Of a stretch of DNA of 64,000 nt, positions 16,926 through 26,964 are shown in pieces. This DNA comes from Granulicella sp. L46. GTDB lineage: Bacteria; Acidobacteriota; Terriglobia; Terriglobales; Acidobacteriaceae. Below the pieces are notes generated by a model, which worked only from the letters and a program-made list of their open reading frames with translations, was not told the DNA's origin and did not search any database. The position numbers and the translations under genes are program-made. The stretch is taken from positions 468,890-532,889 of the forward strand of contig NZ_LMUT01000025.1 in NCBI RefSeq assembly GCF_009765785.1, given 5' to 3'. Every line of letters starts with the position of its first letter. Within the stretch, counting starts at the first letter, position 1.

Positions 16926-17396
16926 ATGAAGATCGAGTTTCGGGAAATGACGACGGTTGATGACGCGACAGCGTTCCGGATGCTGAACGAGGAGTGGATC
17001 ACGAAGACATTCTCGCTCGAGGCGAAAGACGTCGAGATACTCGGCAACCCACAACAGACAATCATCGACAAGGGCGGACGGATTCTCATGGTGTCGGCTA
17101 ATGGTGAGGCCGTGGGATGCGTCGCGTTGATCCCGATGGAAGGCGGCGTCTATGAGCTTTCGAAGATGGCGGTGTCGCCCCAGCTGCGCGGAATGGGAAT
17201 CGGTCGGAAACTGATCGAGTACGCCATTACGCAGGCTCGGGAACTCGGAGCGAAGTCGCTGTTCTTAGGCAGCAGCAGCAAGCTGCCTAATGCAGTGCAC
17301 CTGTACGAGGCTGTTGGATTCCAACATGTACCTCCGGAGCGTCTGCCACCGAATCCCTATGTGCGCGCAAACGTCTTTATGGAGATGGCGCTGTAA
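16926..17396 (+). CDS. GNAT-family N-acetyltransferase
   Basis: 156 aa from the ATG at 16926, preceded by GGAAG; a longer frame begins at 16905 without a clear ribosome site. The acetyl-CoA binding motif A appears as LSKMAVSPQLRGMGIGRKLI (R/QxxGxG/A pattern), followed by the motif B-like NAVHLYEAVGFQHV. Single-domain GNATs acetylate amines on small molecules or proteins; the target is not predictable from sequence. No neighbours point to a pathway. Confidence 0.85.
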   Translation: MKIEFREMTTVDDATAFRMLNEEWITKTFSLEAKDVEILGNPQQTIIDKGGRILMVSANGEAVGCVALIPMEGGVYELSKMAVSPQLRGMGIGRKLIEYAITQARELGAKSLFLGSSSKLPNAVHLYEAVGFQHVPPERLPPNPYVRANVFMEMAL

Positions 17397-18237
17397 CGAC
17401 TCTCAGTGGAACGCCGGAAGAGTTGATGGACGAAACCCTTGGGCACCGCCCATGGATCTCTGTCCGCCCGGGCAGGGCGCGACATTTCAATTCAACCTAC
17501 CTGGACTGATCGTGCACCGTAAGTAAAATCCGACCAGCCAGACCCGCAAAGAATAACTTGGATCGGTTGCCGGGTGCCCCATTCATATGCGTTTTGGGGT
17601 ATAGGGAGCCCATCCCATCAAAGAATTAAACTCTCAAAACCACCCAAATCCACCATGTCAACCCCCTCGCAACGCCCAAAACCCACAAAACCCGCGTCCC
17701 CATTGCCGATTTCTCTCCCAACAACTTGGCATAGTTACCCCACCGACCCGCTACAATAGAGGTAGCCCCCAAAACCTAAACCCCACGCCGAGCCTCCATC
17801 GCCCTTGCAGACCCAACCCCAATGCTTGCCAGACTTTACCGATAAAGTGTCTAGCTAGACGACTTTACAGCCAAAACGGAGCTCAGGTGGGGGGATACTT
17901 TCTCCTCTAACCTGTTTCATCGCCCTACCTTAGAGCAAAAGTATGACCGGACGGGGGTGGGGGGTACCCCCGATACCCGACGTCCCACTCAACCCAATCG
18001 CCGACGGCCCAGAGTGCCGGACAACTTGTCCGCACACGGCCAGATGAAAAACCCAGGTCTATGAGCTCGTGGTCTCGAAGTTCAAAGAATGGCCGTAAAT
18101 TCGGGTAGCCAAGCCGCCTACCGGCTTCGCCGTGGCGCGACCGTGCTTTGCTCGGGCATAACCGCAGATTTGCGCTTGCCGTATTGCTGAAGTGCGGTAA
18201 CACTTGTGTGAGCCAAAGGCTAAGAGGAGATTCGGGG
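17397..18237. other. 840-bp gene-free region with G-poor tract and palindromes
   Basis: No credible gene. Three parts can be seen: a segment beginning near 17568 with GCCGGGTGCCCCATTC and a later GGGAGCCC, resembling a degenerate repeated intergenic element; a strongly G-poor (C/A-rich on the plus strand) tract from about 17628 to 17840; and a dyad cluster at 17833-17868. That cluster has the perfect 12-bp palindrome GTCTAGCTAGAC (17849-17860) inside an AAAGT/ACTTT frame and a repeated ACTTTAC. The regulatory region of the next gene must be at the right end. Confidence 0.45.
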
Positions 18238-19365
18238 ATGAGGAAGATTGCGATTCGATTCGCCGCAGTTCTGTTGATTGCGATTGGGGTGCTACACGCG
18301 CAGACGCCGGATATCTCGGGAAACTGGCAAGGAACGCTGCAGGCGGGAAAAGGGCTGCGGACCATCCTGAAGATTTCGAAGACCGACAGCGGCGGATGGA
18401 AGGCTCTGCTGTACAGCATCGACCAGGGCAGCGATCCAATCGGCGTTACCTCTGTAACGTTGGATAAGCTTAGCTTCGGTTTCACGATCAAGCCGCTGGA
18501 TTTGACCTACTCCGGAACGCTGAATGCTGATCACACCGCGATCGAGGGGAACGCCACCCAACACGGCCAGACGAATGTGCTGAACTTCGCCCACGTTACT
18601 CCAGAGAACACGTGGGCAATTCCCGAGCCGCCGAAGTCGATGCCGGCAGACGCGAAGCCCAAGTTTGATGTGGTGACGGTGAAGCCCAGCGATCCGAACC
18701 GGCCTGGGAAGCTGTTCACCATTCGCGGTCGCCAGGTGTTAACGATCAACACCACGCTCAACGACCTCATCACCTTCGCCTATTCGCTGCAGACGAAAGA
18801 GATCGTGAACGCGCCCACGTGGATGGATGAGAAGTACGACGTCGATGGCGTCCCCGACGTAGAAGGCCAGCCGAGCCTTCCGCAAATGCGTATGCTGATT
18901 GCGGATGCCTTGGTGCAGCGGTTTGGCTTGAAGTTCCATACCGAGCAGCGCGAATTGACAGCCTACGCGCTGACCGTCGCCAAGGGCGGACCCAAGCTGA
19001 CCGTCTCCACTGCCCCGAAGAATTCGCCAGGGGGCTTCGGCTTCCGCGGCTTAGGTGACCTCCACGTTAGCAACTTCACAATGAAAGACTTCTGCCACGG
19101 CATGCAGGAGGCAGTGATGGACAAACCGGTCGTCGATCAGACTGGGTTGACGGAGCGATATGACTTCGCCCTCAACTGGACTCCTGACCAATCGCAGTTT
19201 GCATCCTTTGGAGCACACATTCCTCCGCCCAATCCCGACGACCCGAATGCGCCGCCCAGCCTGTTTACCGCGCTGCAGGAGCAGTTGGGATTGAAGATGG
19301 ACGTCACCAAAGCAAACGTTGATGTGATGGTCATCGACCACATCGACAAGCCTTCCGCGAACTGA
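18238..19365 (+). CDS. TIGR03435-family secreted protein with N-terminal lipocalin-like domain
   Basis: 375 aa from the ATG at 18238 (AGAGGAGA 8 nt upstream), beginning with a signal peptide that ends near LHAQ. Residues about 25-120 form an extra beta-rich domain (DISGNWQGTLQ...), and about 130-375 is the TIGR03435 region: FDVVTVKPS near its start, QRFGLKFHTEQRELTAYALT in the middle, and the typical ending with LFTALQEQLGLKMD and a final VIDHIDKPSAN. The family is abundant in soil Acidobacteria and has no established function. It is convergent with the VWA gene and opens a cluster rich in this domain. Confidence 0.85.
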   Translation: MRKIAIRFAAVLLIAIGVLHAQTPDISGNWQGTLQAGKGLRTILKISKTDSGGWKALLYSIDQGSDPIGVTSVTLDKLSFGFTIKPLDLTYSGTLNADHTAIEGNATQHGQTNVLNFAHVTPENTWAIPEPPKSMPADAKPKFDVVTVKPSDPNRPGKLFTIRGRQVLTINTTLNDLITFAYSLQTKEIVNAPTWMDEKYDVDGVPDVEGQPSLPQMRMLIADALVQRFGLKFHTEQRELTAYALTVAKGGPKLTVSTAPKNSPGGFGFRGLGDLHVSNFTMKDFCHGMQEAVMDKPVVDQTGLTERYDFALNWTPDQSQFASFGAHIPPPNPDDPNAPPSLFTALQEQLGLKMDVTKANVDVMVIDHIDKPSAN

Positions 19366-19410
19366 CGCCGCGCATTGTGATTGGCATCTATCTAACGAAG
19401 CAATTTGCCA

Positions 19411-21522
19411 TCATGGCACGATCAGGATTGGCGCTTGCCAAAATGTTCCCTTCTGGCCGGTGGGATCAAGGATGGTCACCTGGCAATCGTATTGGCCCGG
19501 CGGTATCTCACTGAGGCCGATAGTGAAGTTCAATGGCACCGTTCCCAGGCGGCTCAGTGCCGCAGGCGTCACCGCGACCGGTTGGGTTTCGAAGACCTTC
19601 TTCTGCGCCTGGTACAGGGTGACAAAGGCGACCAGCGGCGTCGTGATGGTCGAGCTCTCCTGATATGCCTGAAGGTAGACGTAGATTTGCTTTCCCTGGC
19701 TGAAGACCCTGGTTACGCTGGGAATCAGCTTCTTGTTGTCCTCTACCAACGGGTTCGCGGCGGTATCCTTGATCTCTTCTTTGCCCTTAGCGGCGTTGTA
19801 CAGAGAGTCTTTGAGATCGATACGCTGACCGCTCAAAACCACCGAACTAATCGGGACTTTCTTCACCTCCTTCGTTAGGTTGGGAATGACAAAGTTGGTC
19901 TGATACGTTCCGATGCGGCCCGTCTCATCGTCGCGCGCGAGAAATTTGATCGAGTACTTGCCGGGAAGCAGGGTGAAGCCACTGTCATACTGGATCGGCC
20001 GTTTGGCCAGTTCGGCCGCTGTCGCATCGCTCAATTTGATATTTACGTTGTCGCGGACATTGCTCACCGTAACGCCGCCGTACACATCCTTGACCTCAAT
20101 GACGAAATCGATCAATGTATGCTCGGCACCGCCGCGCTTAGCAAGCGCCAATTCGCGCCCTGGAATCTTGACCATGATGGGAACGAAATACTCGGCTCGA
20201 TTCAACTGAAAGTAGTTGATCTCCATGGCAATGGTGAGTTCGGTGATCGGATCCTCAAGCATCAGTGCGTCTTCAAGCTGTCGCTCTTTATCTGCGACGG
20301 TGAACTTGCCGAACTCTTTCCCAGCGTAGTAGCCCTGGCGATAATCCAGCTTGGCCGAAGTGTCGCTGTTGACGGAGATTTTGACGCGTCTGAACTTTCC
20401 GTCCAACGCGGCGTTGGTGGTGTAGTACTCGATGAGGTAGTACTCGGAGATGGCCTTCTGCGCCTGAACGATGCCCCGTGTGAGATCGTTGTTGTCGAAT
20501 AAAGCCTTGCCGCCAGTGTCGCCTGCGAGTGCGAAGAGTGTGTCCTGCGACTGTTGAAAGCGCGTTGTATCGGCCTGCTCTGCGGTTCCTGAATACATGC
20601 CGACGTTGCCCGGGGATCCTTGCGTAGCATCTCCGAGCGGAGCCTCGGCAACGAGGCCGCGCGAATCGATTGGCCAAAAAGAAACGCCGGCGCGGACGGC
20701 GGCGTCGATAGTCGCATGAAGCTGCGCTTGATTGTCGACGCCATTCAGCCGCAGGCCGCTGGCGAAGTAGATCAGAGCCTTCTTCTCGTTGATGTTGCCG
20801 AGCATCTTCGACGCAGTTTGCAGCGCGGAAAGCTGGCGATCCGTATTGAAGATATTGAACTCACTATCGTCCTGCCCAAACGAGGCGCCTGTGTCGGAGG
20901 TGCTGGCATCGTCGGCGGATTCGACCGAGCCCTGACCCTCGCCGACGACCATCGTCTCGAGAATGCTGAGCAGGCGATTGCGGTCGGCTGTGAAGTCCTG
21001 GAGCACATCGACGGAACCACCTGAATATCTAAGGATTGAAACGAGGTCCACCGCGGTGATCTGTGTCCGGATAAACTTCTCAGCGGCGCGGAGTGCACGC
21101 AGCTGATCGCCCGGCGGCATGGCGCTCATGTCAAAGTAGAGCGCAAGCAGTCTCCGATTCTTGTAGTTTGCGGACTCCAACTGCTCTGGCGCAATCTGGG
21201 TGCGGGCAAGGCGCTTGTAGATCTTGATGTTCTCTTCCGTGGAGGGCATGGGCGCGATGGGAAGAGGCTCGGACGGCAGGGTTTGTAGCTCGCAGTAACG
21301 AATCTTCTGAGGGACCCCGTCTTCGGTGAGCGTGAAGTCCTTGGCTGTCAATCCTTCGATGGGCTTGCCCTGCTTGTCTTTGACTACAACTGCTTCGACA
21401 ACCAGCTGCGACCGCATCGACATGGTGTAGGTTTGGGCAGCATCGGGAGTTTTATTCTGCCCAATAGTCTGGGCTCCAGCACTGAGTGTTGCGAAGAGAC
21501 ATAGGGTCGCTATCAATCGCAT
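19411..21522 (-). CDS. Secreted VWFA-related acidobacterial protein (TIGR03436-like)
   Basis: 703 aa with a cleavable signal peptide (residues 1-17). Residues about 40-80 carry VVVKDKQGKPIEGLTAKDF, the usual lead-in of the family, and about 120-350 form a von Willebrand A domain (LLALYFDMSAM...). The metal-site motif is degenerate: Asp131 and Ser133 are present but the third position is Met135, not Ser. A beta-rich C-terminal half (about 400-703) has no family I can name. It begins 2 nt after the receptor gene stop with a GAGG site, so the two are co-transcribed. Function unknown, probably extracellular or periplasmic. Confidence 0.82.
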   Translation of the reverse strand: MRLIATLCLFATLSAGAQTIGQNKTPDAAQTYTMSMRSQLVVEAVVVKDKQGKPIEGLTAKDFTLTEDGVPQKIRYCELQTLPSEPLPIAPMPSTEENIKIYKRLARTQIAPEQLESANYKNRRLLALYFDMSAMPPGDQLRALRAAEKFIRTQITAVDLVSILRYSGGSVDVLQDFTADRNRLLSILETMVVGEGQGSVESADDASTSDTGASFGQDDSEFNIFNTDRQLSALQTASKMLGNINEKKALIYFASGLRLNGVDNQAQLHATIDAAVRAGVSFWPIDSRGLVAEAPLGDATQGSPGNVGMYSGTAEQADTTRFQQSQDTLFALAGDTGGKALFDNNDLTRGIVQAQKAISEYYLIEYYTTNAALDGKFRRVKISVNSDTSAKLDYRQGYYAGKEFGKFTVADKERQLEDALMLEDPITELTIAMEINYFQLNRAEYFVPIMVKIPGRELALAKRGGAEHTLIDFVIEVKDVYGGVTVSNVRDNVNIKLSDATAAELAKRPIQYDSGFTLLPGKYSIKFLARDDETGRIGTYQTNFVIPNLTKEVKKVPISSVVLSGQRIDLKDSLYNAAKGKEEIKDTAANPLVEDNKKLIPSVTRVFSQGKQIYVYLQAYQESSTITTPLVAFVTLYQAQKKVFETQPVAVTPAALSRLGTVPLNFTIGLSEIPPGQYDCQVTILDPTGQKGTFWQAPILIVP

Positions 21523-21524
21523 GG

Positions 21525-24500
21525 TTAGAACCTCAGTCGCGCAGTGACTTGCAGGCTGCGCATCGCGTTGGCTGCTGCCGGCAGACCAAAAAGTGGATTC
21601 AGCTCAGGCGTGAAGACCGAGTCTGGTCCCGGATTGGTGATGGGATTGAGCGTCGTGTTCCAGCTGGAATAGACGACGTGATTGAGCAGATTGAGGGAGT
21701 CAACTCGTATATCGAGGTTGTAGCGTTTTCCGACGCGGAAGGTACGCGACAGCGAGGCGTTGAAGGTGAATTGTCCTGGCCCAGTGATGGAGTCTCGACC
21801 TGCGGTTCCCCACTGGCCGGGCAGGGGCGCGGCGAAGGCTGACGGGTTCAGGAAGTGCCCATTGGAGCCGGCGTAGATGGAGCCGCTCGCTCGGTCAGGA
21901 CGAATGCTGCCCGTGACGCCGGTGCCGTTCACCGCTGCCAGATAGATGGGCGTCTGTGGCAAACCGCTGCCGGCCACGATGGTAGCAGCGGCGGTCCACT
22001 CCTTAAAGAATTTCCCTCGCCAACCTCCAAGAAGTGTTCCGCCACCGATTCCCATGCCGGTGGTGTATTGGATCTGGGCGTTCAAGAGATTACGCTGGTC
22101 GAAAGTGGAGAGACCGCGTTCGGCTCGCAGGTCCAGCCAGTTCTGCGCGATGGTTGCCGCCGGTACGGTGGGCGCGACCCCGCCGGCCGGCACTGGTCCC
22201 TGGCCTCCGAGCGTGGCATCGTCGTCAATCGACTTCGAGTAAGTGTATTGCAGGTTTGCAGTGAAGCCAGCACGCAGTCTGCGGCGCAGTTGGATGCTTC
22301 CAGATTCACGGGTCGAGTCGCCGCCCGAGGTTTGATACACGTAGCCTGTGGGACAGAGGGGGCAGAGATCGGTTGCGCCGATTGGATAGGTTTGGGGTAG
22401 AAACTGCTGGACTCCGCGTGTTCCCTTGATGCCGAGGTAGGTCACGGTCATCTGCAGGGATGCGGGTAGATCACGCTGCACCGAGAGCTGCCACGTCTGC
22501 GCATAGCCGACGCGAAAGTTCGGATTGACTGCGAACAAGTATGGGGTGATCGAAGAACAGGGATTGAATCCGCTGGCGAGTGTCTGGGGACAGTCAGGGC
22601 CTGTTTGCACACTCACGCTGGTAGAGAGCGGTTCCTGCTGGGCCATCTGCAGGGCTGTGTTCTGGTAGACCGAGGTGTCGTCATAGATACCGTATCCGGC
22701 GCGAACCACTACGGATGATCCGGGAATTGGGCGCCAGGAGAGTCCTATTCTTGGCTCGATCCCCAGCTTGTCGGGACGTATGAGCGAAGTTGGATACTGC
22801 TCGTTGGTGATCGGACTCTTGGGGTCGCTGCCGAGGACCGGTGCGACGGCGGTAAAGCCTGGAGCGATATCGAGGTTCACAATGCGCCCATATAGTTCTG
22901 TGATGGGCGCACCGTACTCCCAACGAACGCCGGCGTTGATGGTAAGTTCCGGTCGAACTCTCCAGTCGTCGGTCGCGTAGAGGTCGTACACCGATTGCCG
23001 GAAGTATTTACTGGCATTGCCGTAGGCGATCTGGCTGGTATCGGGGATGCCCTCGAGGAAATCGGCCAAGTCGGAGACACCGGTCGCTGCGCCCGTAAAC
23101 GTGAAGTTGCCTCTAGGGTTCTGCTGGGAGAGGTAGTTGAATTCCTGCCTCCGGAAATCGCCACCCACTGTGATGTTGTGGCGCCCACGGTAATACTGTG
23201 CGGATTCGGAGACTCCGTCTGTGCGATTGCGATCAAAGGAGCTGTTCGCGTCGGTGAGACTGGCGATGCCGCTGGAGAAGGTGAGTGTGGGAGGTCCCCA
23301 GTCGGATGGGTCCTGAAGATTGCCTGTTACGCCAGCCTCCAGGGATACATTGATGCGATTGGCGAAGAAGGGAACGACCTGGGTCCTCAATCGGCTGAAT
23401 TGGAAGCCAGTGTTGAGATAGATCTCGTGGTTCAGGCGGTGCTGCCAATTGATGGTGGTGTTGAAGCCCAGCGTGTCGGTGGTATCGAGAAAGCCGAAAA
23501 GGTTGGTGTTATCAGCGCGGATGCTTTGGAATGCGAAGACTCCATAGACCTGGTCTTTGTGGCCAATGGACTTATCAAGGTGGATCTGCATGGCGTCCTG
23601 ATGGGAGTTATTGAGGACGGGAATCTGGTAATTGTACTGGGAGTTTCCAGCGACATTGGGCAGCGGATAGAGCTGCAGCAGATTTTGCGCGACTGGATCG
23701 ACCGGATCGATGACGCCGGTGGACAGATCGCCGTTGCGTTGAGCCTCGGTGGGTACCAGCCCCGGAACGCTGGTCGCGGTGCTGTTCCGGATCCACTCGT
23801 AGACGACAAAGAAATTGGGGCCGCGTGGCATCAGATGCGGAATATTAAGTGGCCCCCCGAAGGTCACGACACCGGTGATCGTGCTGTAGCCCTGCTTGGG
23901 TTCAACCAGGCCACTTACCGAGAACGGTCTGGCATCCAGCGCCGAGTTGCCGAAGATTAAGGAGATGCCGCCAGTATAAAGAGCACCATAGCCCTTGCGG
24001 GTATTGCCGAAGGCGGATGCCAGGCTGAATTGTGAAGTCGCTGCATTATTGACGCTGCCGTTGACTAGAAAACCGTCGGCGGCTTGCTGCGAGGTTGCTT
24101 CGGATGGCTTGGGCACCTCAGCGGGCTCGGCGGGTTTGTTCGCCGAAGTCTTTGCCGGCGCTTCGGGGAGACTTGCTGTGACTGAGGTGGTTGCTCCTGC
24201 CTTCAACGGCGTGGCGTGGGCGAGGATTTCGGCAAGCGGAAGTAGTTTCAACTCCCATTTGATCGCGGGCGTACTTGGTGAGACGGAGATGACTTGTTCG
24301 ACGGTTGCGAAGTCGGTCATCGAGATCGTGATCTTCCATGTGCCGTCAGGGAGGTCTGGAAATTCGTAACTACCGTCTTCATTGGAGATCGCAATGAACA
24401 CGCTGGAGCCTTGTGTGGCAGTGATCGTAGCGCCCGGCACTGGTGAGCCGTTGAACGTAACTTGTCCGTGATTTTCTGACGCTTGGGCGATGCTCGAGAG

Positions 24501-24572
24501 TGAGAGGATGGCAAGCGCGAAAAGGATGGAACGATAGCCCTTAGCCCACCGCCGTGACATCGATTCCATCAT
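21525..24572 (-). CDS. Oar-like TonB-dependent outer membrane receptor
   Basis: 1015 aa from the ATG at 24572, which has GGAGAA 10 nt upstream; the frame itself opens earlier at a TTG. A signal peptide ends near SIAQA. It is followed by a carboxypeptidase-regulatory beta-sandwich (GQVTFNGSPVPGATITATQG), an Ala/Pro/Glu-rich linker (about 125-165), a degenerate plug and a large beta-barrel. The barrel ends in an aromatic residue, as expected for outer membrane insertion (VTARLRF). Acidobacterial genomes encode many of these, presumably for polysaccharide or peptide uptake; ligand unknown. It sits between a TIGR03435 gene upstream and the VWA gene downstream. Confidence 0.83.
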   Translation of the reverse strand: MMESMSRRWAKGYRSILFALAILSLSSIAQASENHGQVTFNGSPVPGATITATQGSSVFIAISNEDGSYEFPDLPDGTWKITISMTDFATVEQVISVSPSTPAIKWELKLLPLAEILAHATPLKAGATTSVTASLPEAPAKTSANKPAEPAEVPKPSEATSQQAADGFLVNGSVNNAATSQFSLASAFGNTRKGYGALYTGGISLIFGNSALDARPFSVSGLVEPKQGYSTITGVVTFGGPLNIPHLMPRGPNFFVVYEWIRNSTATSVPGLVPTEAQRNGDLSTGVIDPVDPVAQNLLQLYPLPNVAGNSQYNYQIPVLNNSHQDAMQIHLDKSIGHKDQVYGVFAFQSIRADNTNLFGFLDTTDTLGFNTTINWQHRLNHEIYLNTGFQFSRLRTQVVPFFANRINVSLEAGVTGNLQDPSDWGPPTLTFSSGIASLTDANSSFDRNRTDGVSESAQYYRGRHNITVGGDFRRQEFNYLSQQNPRGNFTFTGAATGVSDLADFLEGIPDTSQIAYGNASKYFRQSVYDLYATDDWRVRPELTINAGVRWEYGAPITELYGRIVNLDIAPGFTAVAPVLGSDPKSPITNEQYPTSLIRPDKLGIEPRIGLSWRPIPGSSVVVRAGYGIYDDTSVYQNTALQMAQQEPLSTSVSVQTGPDCPQTLASGFNPCSSITPYLFAVNPNFRVGYAQTWQLSVQRDLPASLQMTVTYLGIKGTRGVQQFLPQTYPIGATDLCPLCPTGYVYQTSGGDSTRESGSIQLRRRLRAGFTANLQYTYSKSIDDDATLGGQGPVPAGGVAPTVPAATIAQNWLDLRAERGLSTFDQRNLLNAQIQYTTGMGIGGGTLLGGWRGKFFKEWTAAATIVAGSGLPQTPIYLAAVNGTGVTGSIRPDRASGSIYAGSNGHFLNPSAFAAPLPGQWGTAGRDSITGPGQFTFNASLSRTFRVGKRYNLDIRVDSLNLLNHVVYSSWNTTLNPITNPGPDSVFTPELNPLFGLPAAANAMRSLQVTARLRF

Positions 24573-24631
24573 GTGCTGATCGTTCTCCAAACTTCAAGGA
24601 TTCGTTGAATCGTCTTCGTATCTTTCTTCTC

Positions 24632-25480
24632 TCAGTTCTCCGAAGGGTATTCAACGGAATCAATCACAAACGTATCCATCTCTTCCTTGCCTGGTTGCAG
24701 TTTCAGACCAAGCTGTTCTTCGAGAGCGGTAAAGATGTCGGGAGGCGCCGCAACGTCAGGTGAGGGCGGTCCTGCATCGTCCGGAGACCAGCTCAATTGA
24801 AAGTTATAGTTGCCGGCGAGGCTCGTCTTATCGACGACGACCCGTTTCAACTGAGCCGAAAGCTGGTCAGCCAGCCGCGTTACCGGTACACCGGTGGCAA
24901 CCAGATTGCGGTTATGAACGCTCATGCCGCCGGCCCGAACCCCATTCACCCCTGCATCGCTTTTTTGTTCGATAGGGGTAATCTCCTTGAACTTCGGTCC
25001 CCCCTTGATCGTTACGAGCTCGTAGACGGGCAGAACCTTCCTCTCACGATGGAACTTCAGCTGGAACCTGTCGGCGAGGATCGGTTGCTGCATCGACGTG
25101 AACTCTTCCGGTGTCAACGCCTCGAGTTGTTTTTTGTCGGGATCGATAATCTTTGCCTTGATATCGAAGTGCGCGGTGTCGCCCCATTTCGGTAGGCCGA
25201 ATAGTTGGGCCTCCTTCAGGCTGTACGCGCTAAGGATCATTGTCTTAAGCGAGACGTTCAAGGCATCGAAGTTGCCATCATCGATGTCAATGCTGACGCG
25301 CCCGTTGTCCGTGTGGTCGGGCTTGATCGAGACCACATCGTAGCTGGGCACCTTGACACCCGCTGTCGGCGCCAATGCAGGCCCCTGCGCCTGCAGACGC
25401 GGAATCGCGAGCAGCCCCATCCAGATCGCGGCACTGCCAAGTGAGATGACATGCCCATGCCAAATCAGTCGCCTGCGCAT
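24632..25480 (-). CDS. TIGR03435-family secreted protein
   Basis: 282 aa, single-domain member of the soil-associated family. An N-terminal hydrophobic segment ending LQAQG is a signal peptide. It has YDVVSIKPD at the start of the domain, ADRFQLKFHRERKVLPVYEL in the middle, VVDKTSLAGNYNFQLSW, and the terminal TALEEQLGLKLQPGKEEMD with a final VEYPSEN. First gene of a probable three-gene unit with the TonB-like receptor (59-bp gap) and the VWA protein. Co-transcription is inferred from strand and spacing. Confidence 0.85.
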   Translation of the reverse strand: MRRRLIWHGHVISLGSAAIWMGLLAIPRLQAQGPALAPTAGVKVPSYDVVSIKPDHTDNGRVSIDIDDGNFDALNVSLKTMILSAYSLKEAQLFGLPKWGDTAHFDIKAKIIDPDKKQLEALTPEEFTSMQQPILADRFQLKFHRERKVLPVYELVTIKGGPKFKEITPIEQKSDAGVNGVRAGGMSVHNRNLVATGVPVTRLADQLSAQLKRVVVDKTSLAGNYNFQLSWSPDDAGPPSPDVAAPPDIFTALEEQLGLKLQPGKEEMDTFVIDSVEYPSEN

Positions 25481-25725
25481 AAAACCGAGCTGCCTCCTGT
25501 TGCGATACCTGTCAGACGAAGCGGAAGTGGCGAAGTTTCTACTGGAGCACTAAAAGAAACCAAAATCGGTGTTCCAGTTGACTATCTTGAATCCCGATGC
25601 GAATTAGCTTTGCCGCCCTCTCTACCAGCCGCAGGGGACAGCGGGAGCAAGCCGAATAGCCTCGCGCAAACAGGCTTACCCCCTTGATTTTGAACCCGCT
25701 TTTCAAGTTCATAAACCCCGCATTC

Positions 25726-26682
25726 CTAATTTTCTGCAGGCCGCTCGACATGATCGATCACCAGTGTCTCCACCGGCTCCTTCGCCGACTCCAACCTCAA
25801 CCCAAGCTGCTCCTGCACGATCGTAAAAATCGAAGCCTCCGGATTCTGTGTGCCGTCTGCAGCGGCCGCTCCCGGCTGCTGCATCTCCAGCTTGATATCG
25901 TATCTGCCGGTCAATCCGGTTTTGTCCACCACCACTCGCCCCGTTTTGTTCGACAGCACCACAGCCAGCGAACTTATCGGAGTCGCATAAAAATCCACGC
26001 TCCCATTCGCCCCCATAGAAAACATGCCCCCGCCCCCAGGCACCGCACCAGCGTTGGGATGCTCCTTCAAAATCGTCGCCGACTCAACCGACTTCGCTTC
26101 CTGGAACTTCGGCCCATTCTTCCCCACCACCAGCACATACACCGGCCTCTCCGGCATCTCGCGATGCACGGCCAACTTGCACCGATCCTTCAGCAGCAAT
26201 TGCAGCATCGCATGCATCATCTCTTTTTGCTTCGCCGGATCCTTCCAAACGGCCATATCCGCCTCATCGACCCGCGCGTCGATGTCATATAGTTCCGACT
26301 TCATCCAGTCCGGCACGCCCACCACCCGTCCGTCGGTCGAAAATCCCATGAATGCACCGTCCGCGGGGACATACGCCATAAACAACGCAACGATCAGTGG
26401 ACAGCGCGTCATCCGAAACGCATCGCCCGTCAGGTAAAGATGGTCTGCATCGCAGGATTCGGTCCCTGACACATTTCTCCGCACCGAAGCCGCCGCAAAC
26501 GCCAGCGGCTTCCCATCCGCACCGACCATTGGCGCAACCACCGAACCCGACACAGCAGGATTCTGCGCCAACACCTCCGAAGGCATAGCAACGGCCACCC
26601 ATACCGCGGCAATCAACACCAGACTCTTGCTCCACGAAGCGTGCATGCCACCGATACGCCGGACGGCACGCAGCAGTTCCAT
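25726..26682 (-). CDS. TIGR03435-family secreted protein
   Basis: 318 aa from the ATG at 26682, which has a close GGGGA; the frame is open further upstream to 26907, but that part looks non-coding. A later Met at 26646 is possible and would give a shorter signal peptide ending SEVLAQN. The domain begins AFAAASVRRN (a variant of the usual FDVVSVK start) and has KDRCKLAVHREMPERPVYVL, VVDKTGLTGRYDIKLEM and the ending VQEQLGLRLESAKEPVETL. It is divergent from the double-domain gene that begins at 26965. Confidence 0.8.
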   Translation of the reverse strand: MELLRAVRRIGGMHASWSKSLVLIAAVWVAVAMPSEVLAQNPAVSGSVVAPMVGADGKPLAFAAASVRRNVSGTESCDADHLYLTGDAFRMTRCPLIVALFMAYVPADGAFMGFSTDGRVVGVPDWMKSELYDIDARVDEADMAVWKDPAKQKEMMHAMLQLLLKDRCKLAVHREMPERPVYVLVVGKNGPKFQEAKSVESATILKEHPNAGAVPGGGGMFSMGANGSVDFYATPISSLAVVLSNKTGRVVVDKTGLTGRYDIKLEMQQPGAAAADGTQNPEASIFTIVQEQLGLRLESAKEPVETLVIDHVERPAEN

Positions 26683-26964
26683 AAATCCCCGCCGCACAGA
26701 CCCTGGGGTTTCAGCGTTTGCGCCGCCGGAGGCTACGAACTTGCCGCGGGGACAACCTGGTCGGAGCTTCGGCGATTTAGGCCAATCACTTAACAGAAGG
26801 ACATTTCTCAAGACGAATCCAGTCCCACAGCGTCTATCCCCAAGTCGCCGAAAACCCCGCTTATACTTAACACCACTTTTACCCGAGGCAATGTTAGCCA
26901 GCTCCACTCACGCGTTCGGCCCTGTAGCATTCAGTCTCTATTTTGCTTCACCGCTGAGGTTTCC

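Noticed and set aside
22995-23960. 321-codon plus-strand frame inside the receptor gene
   Set aside because: Antisense to a clear TonB-like receptor and without domain features.
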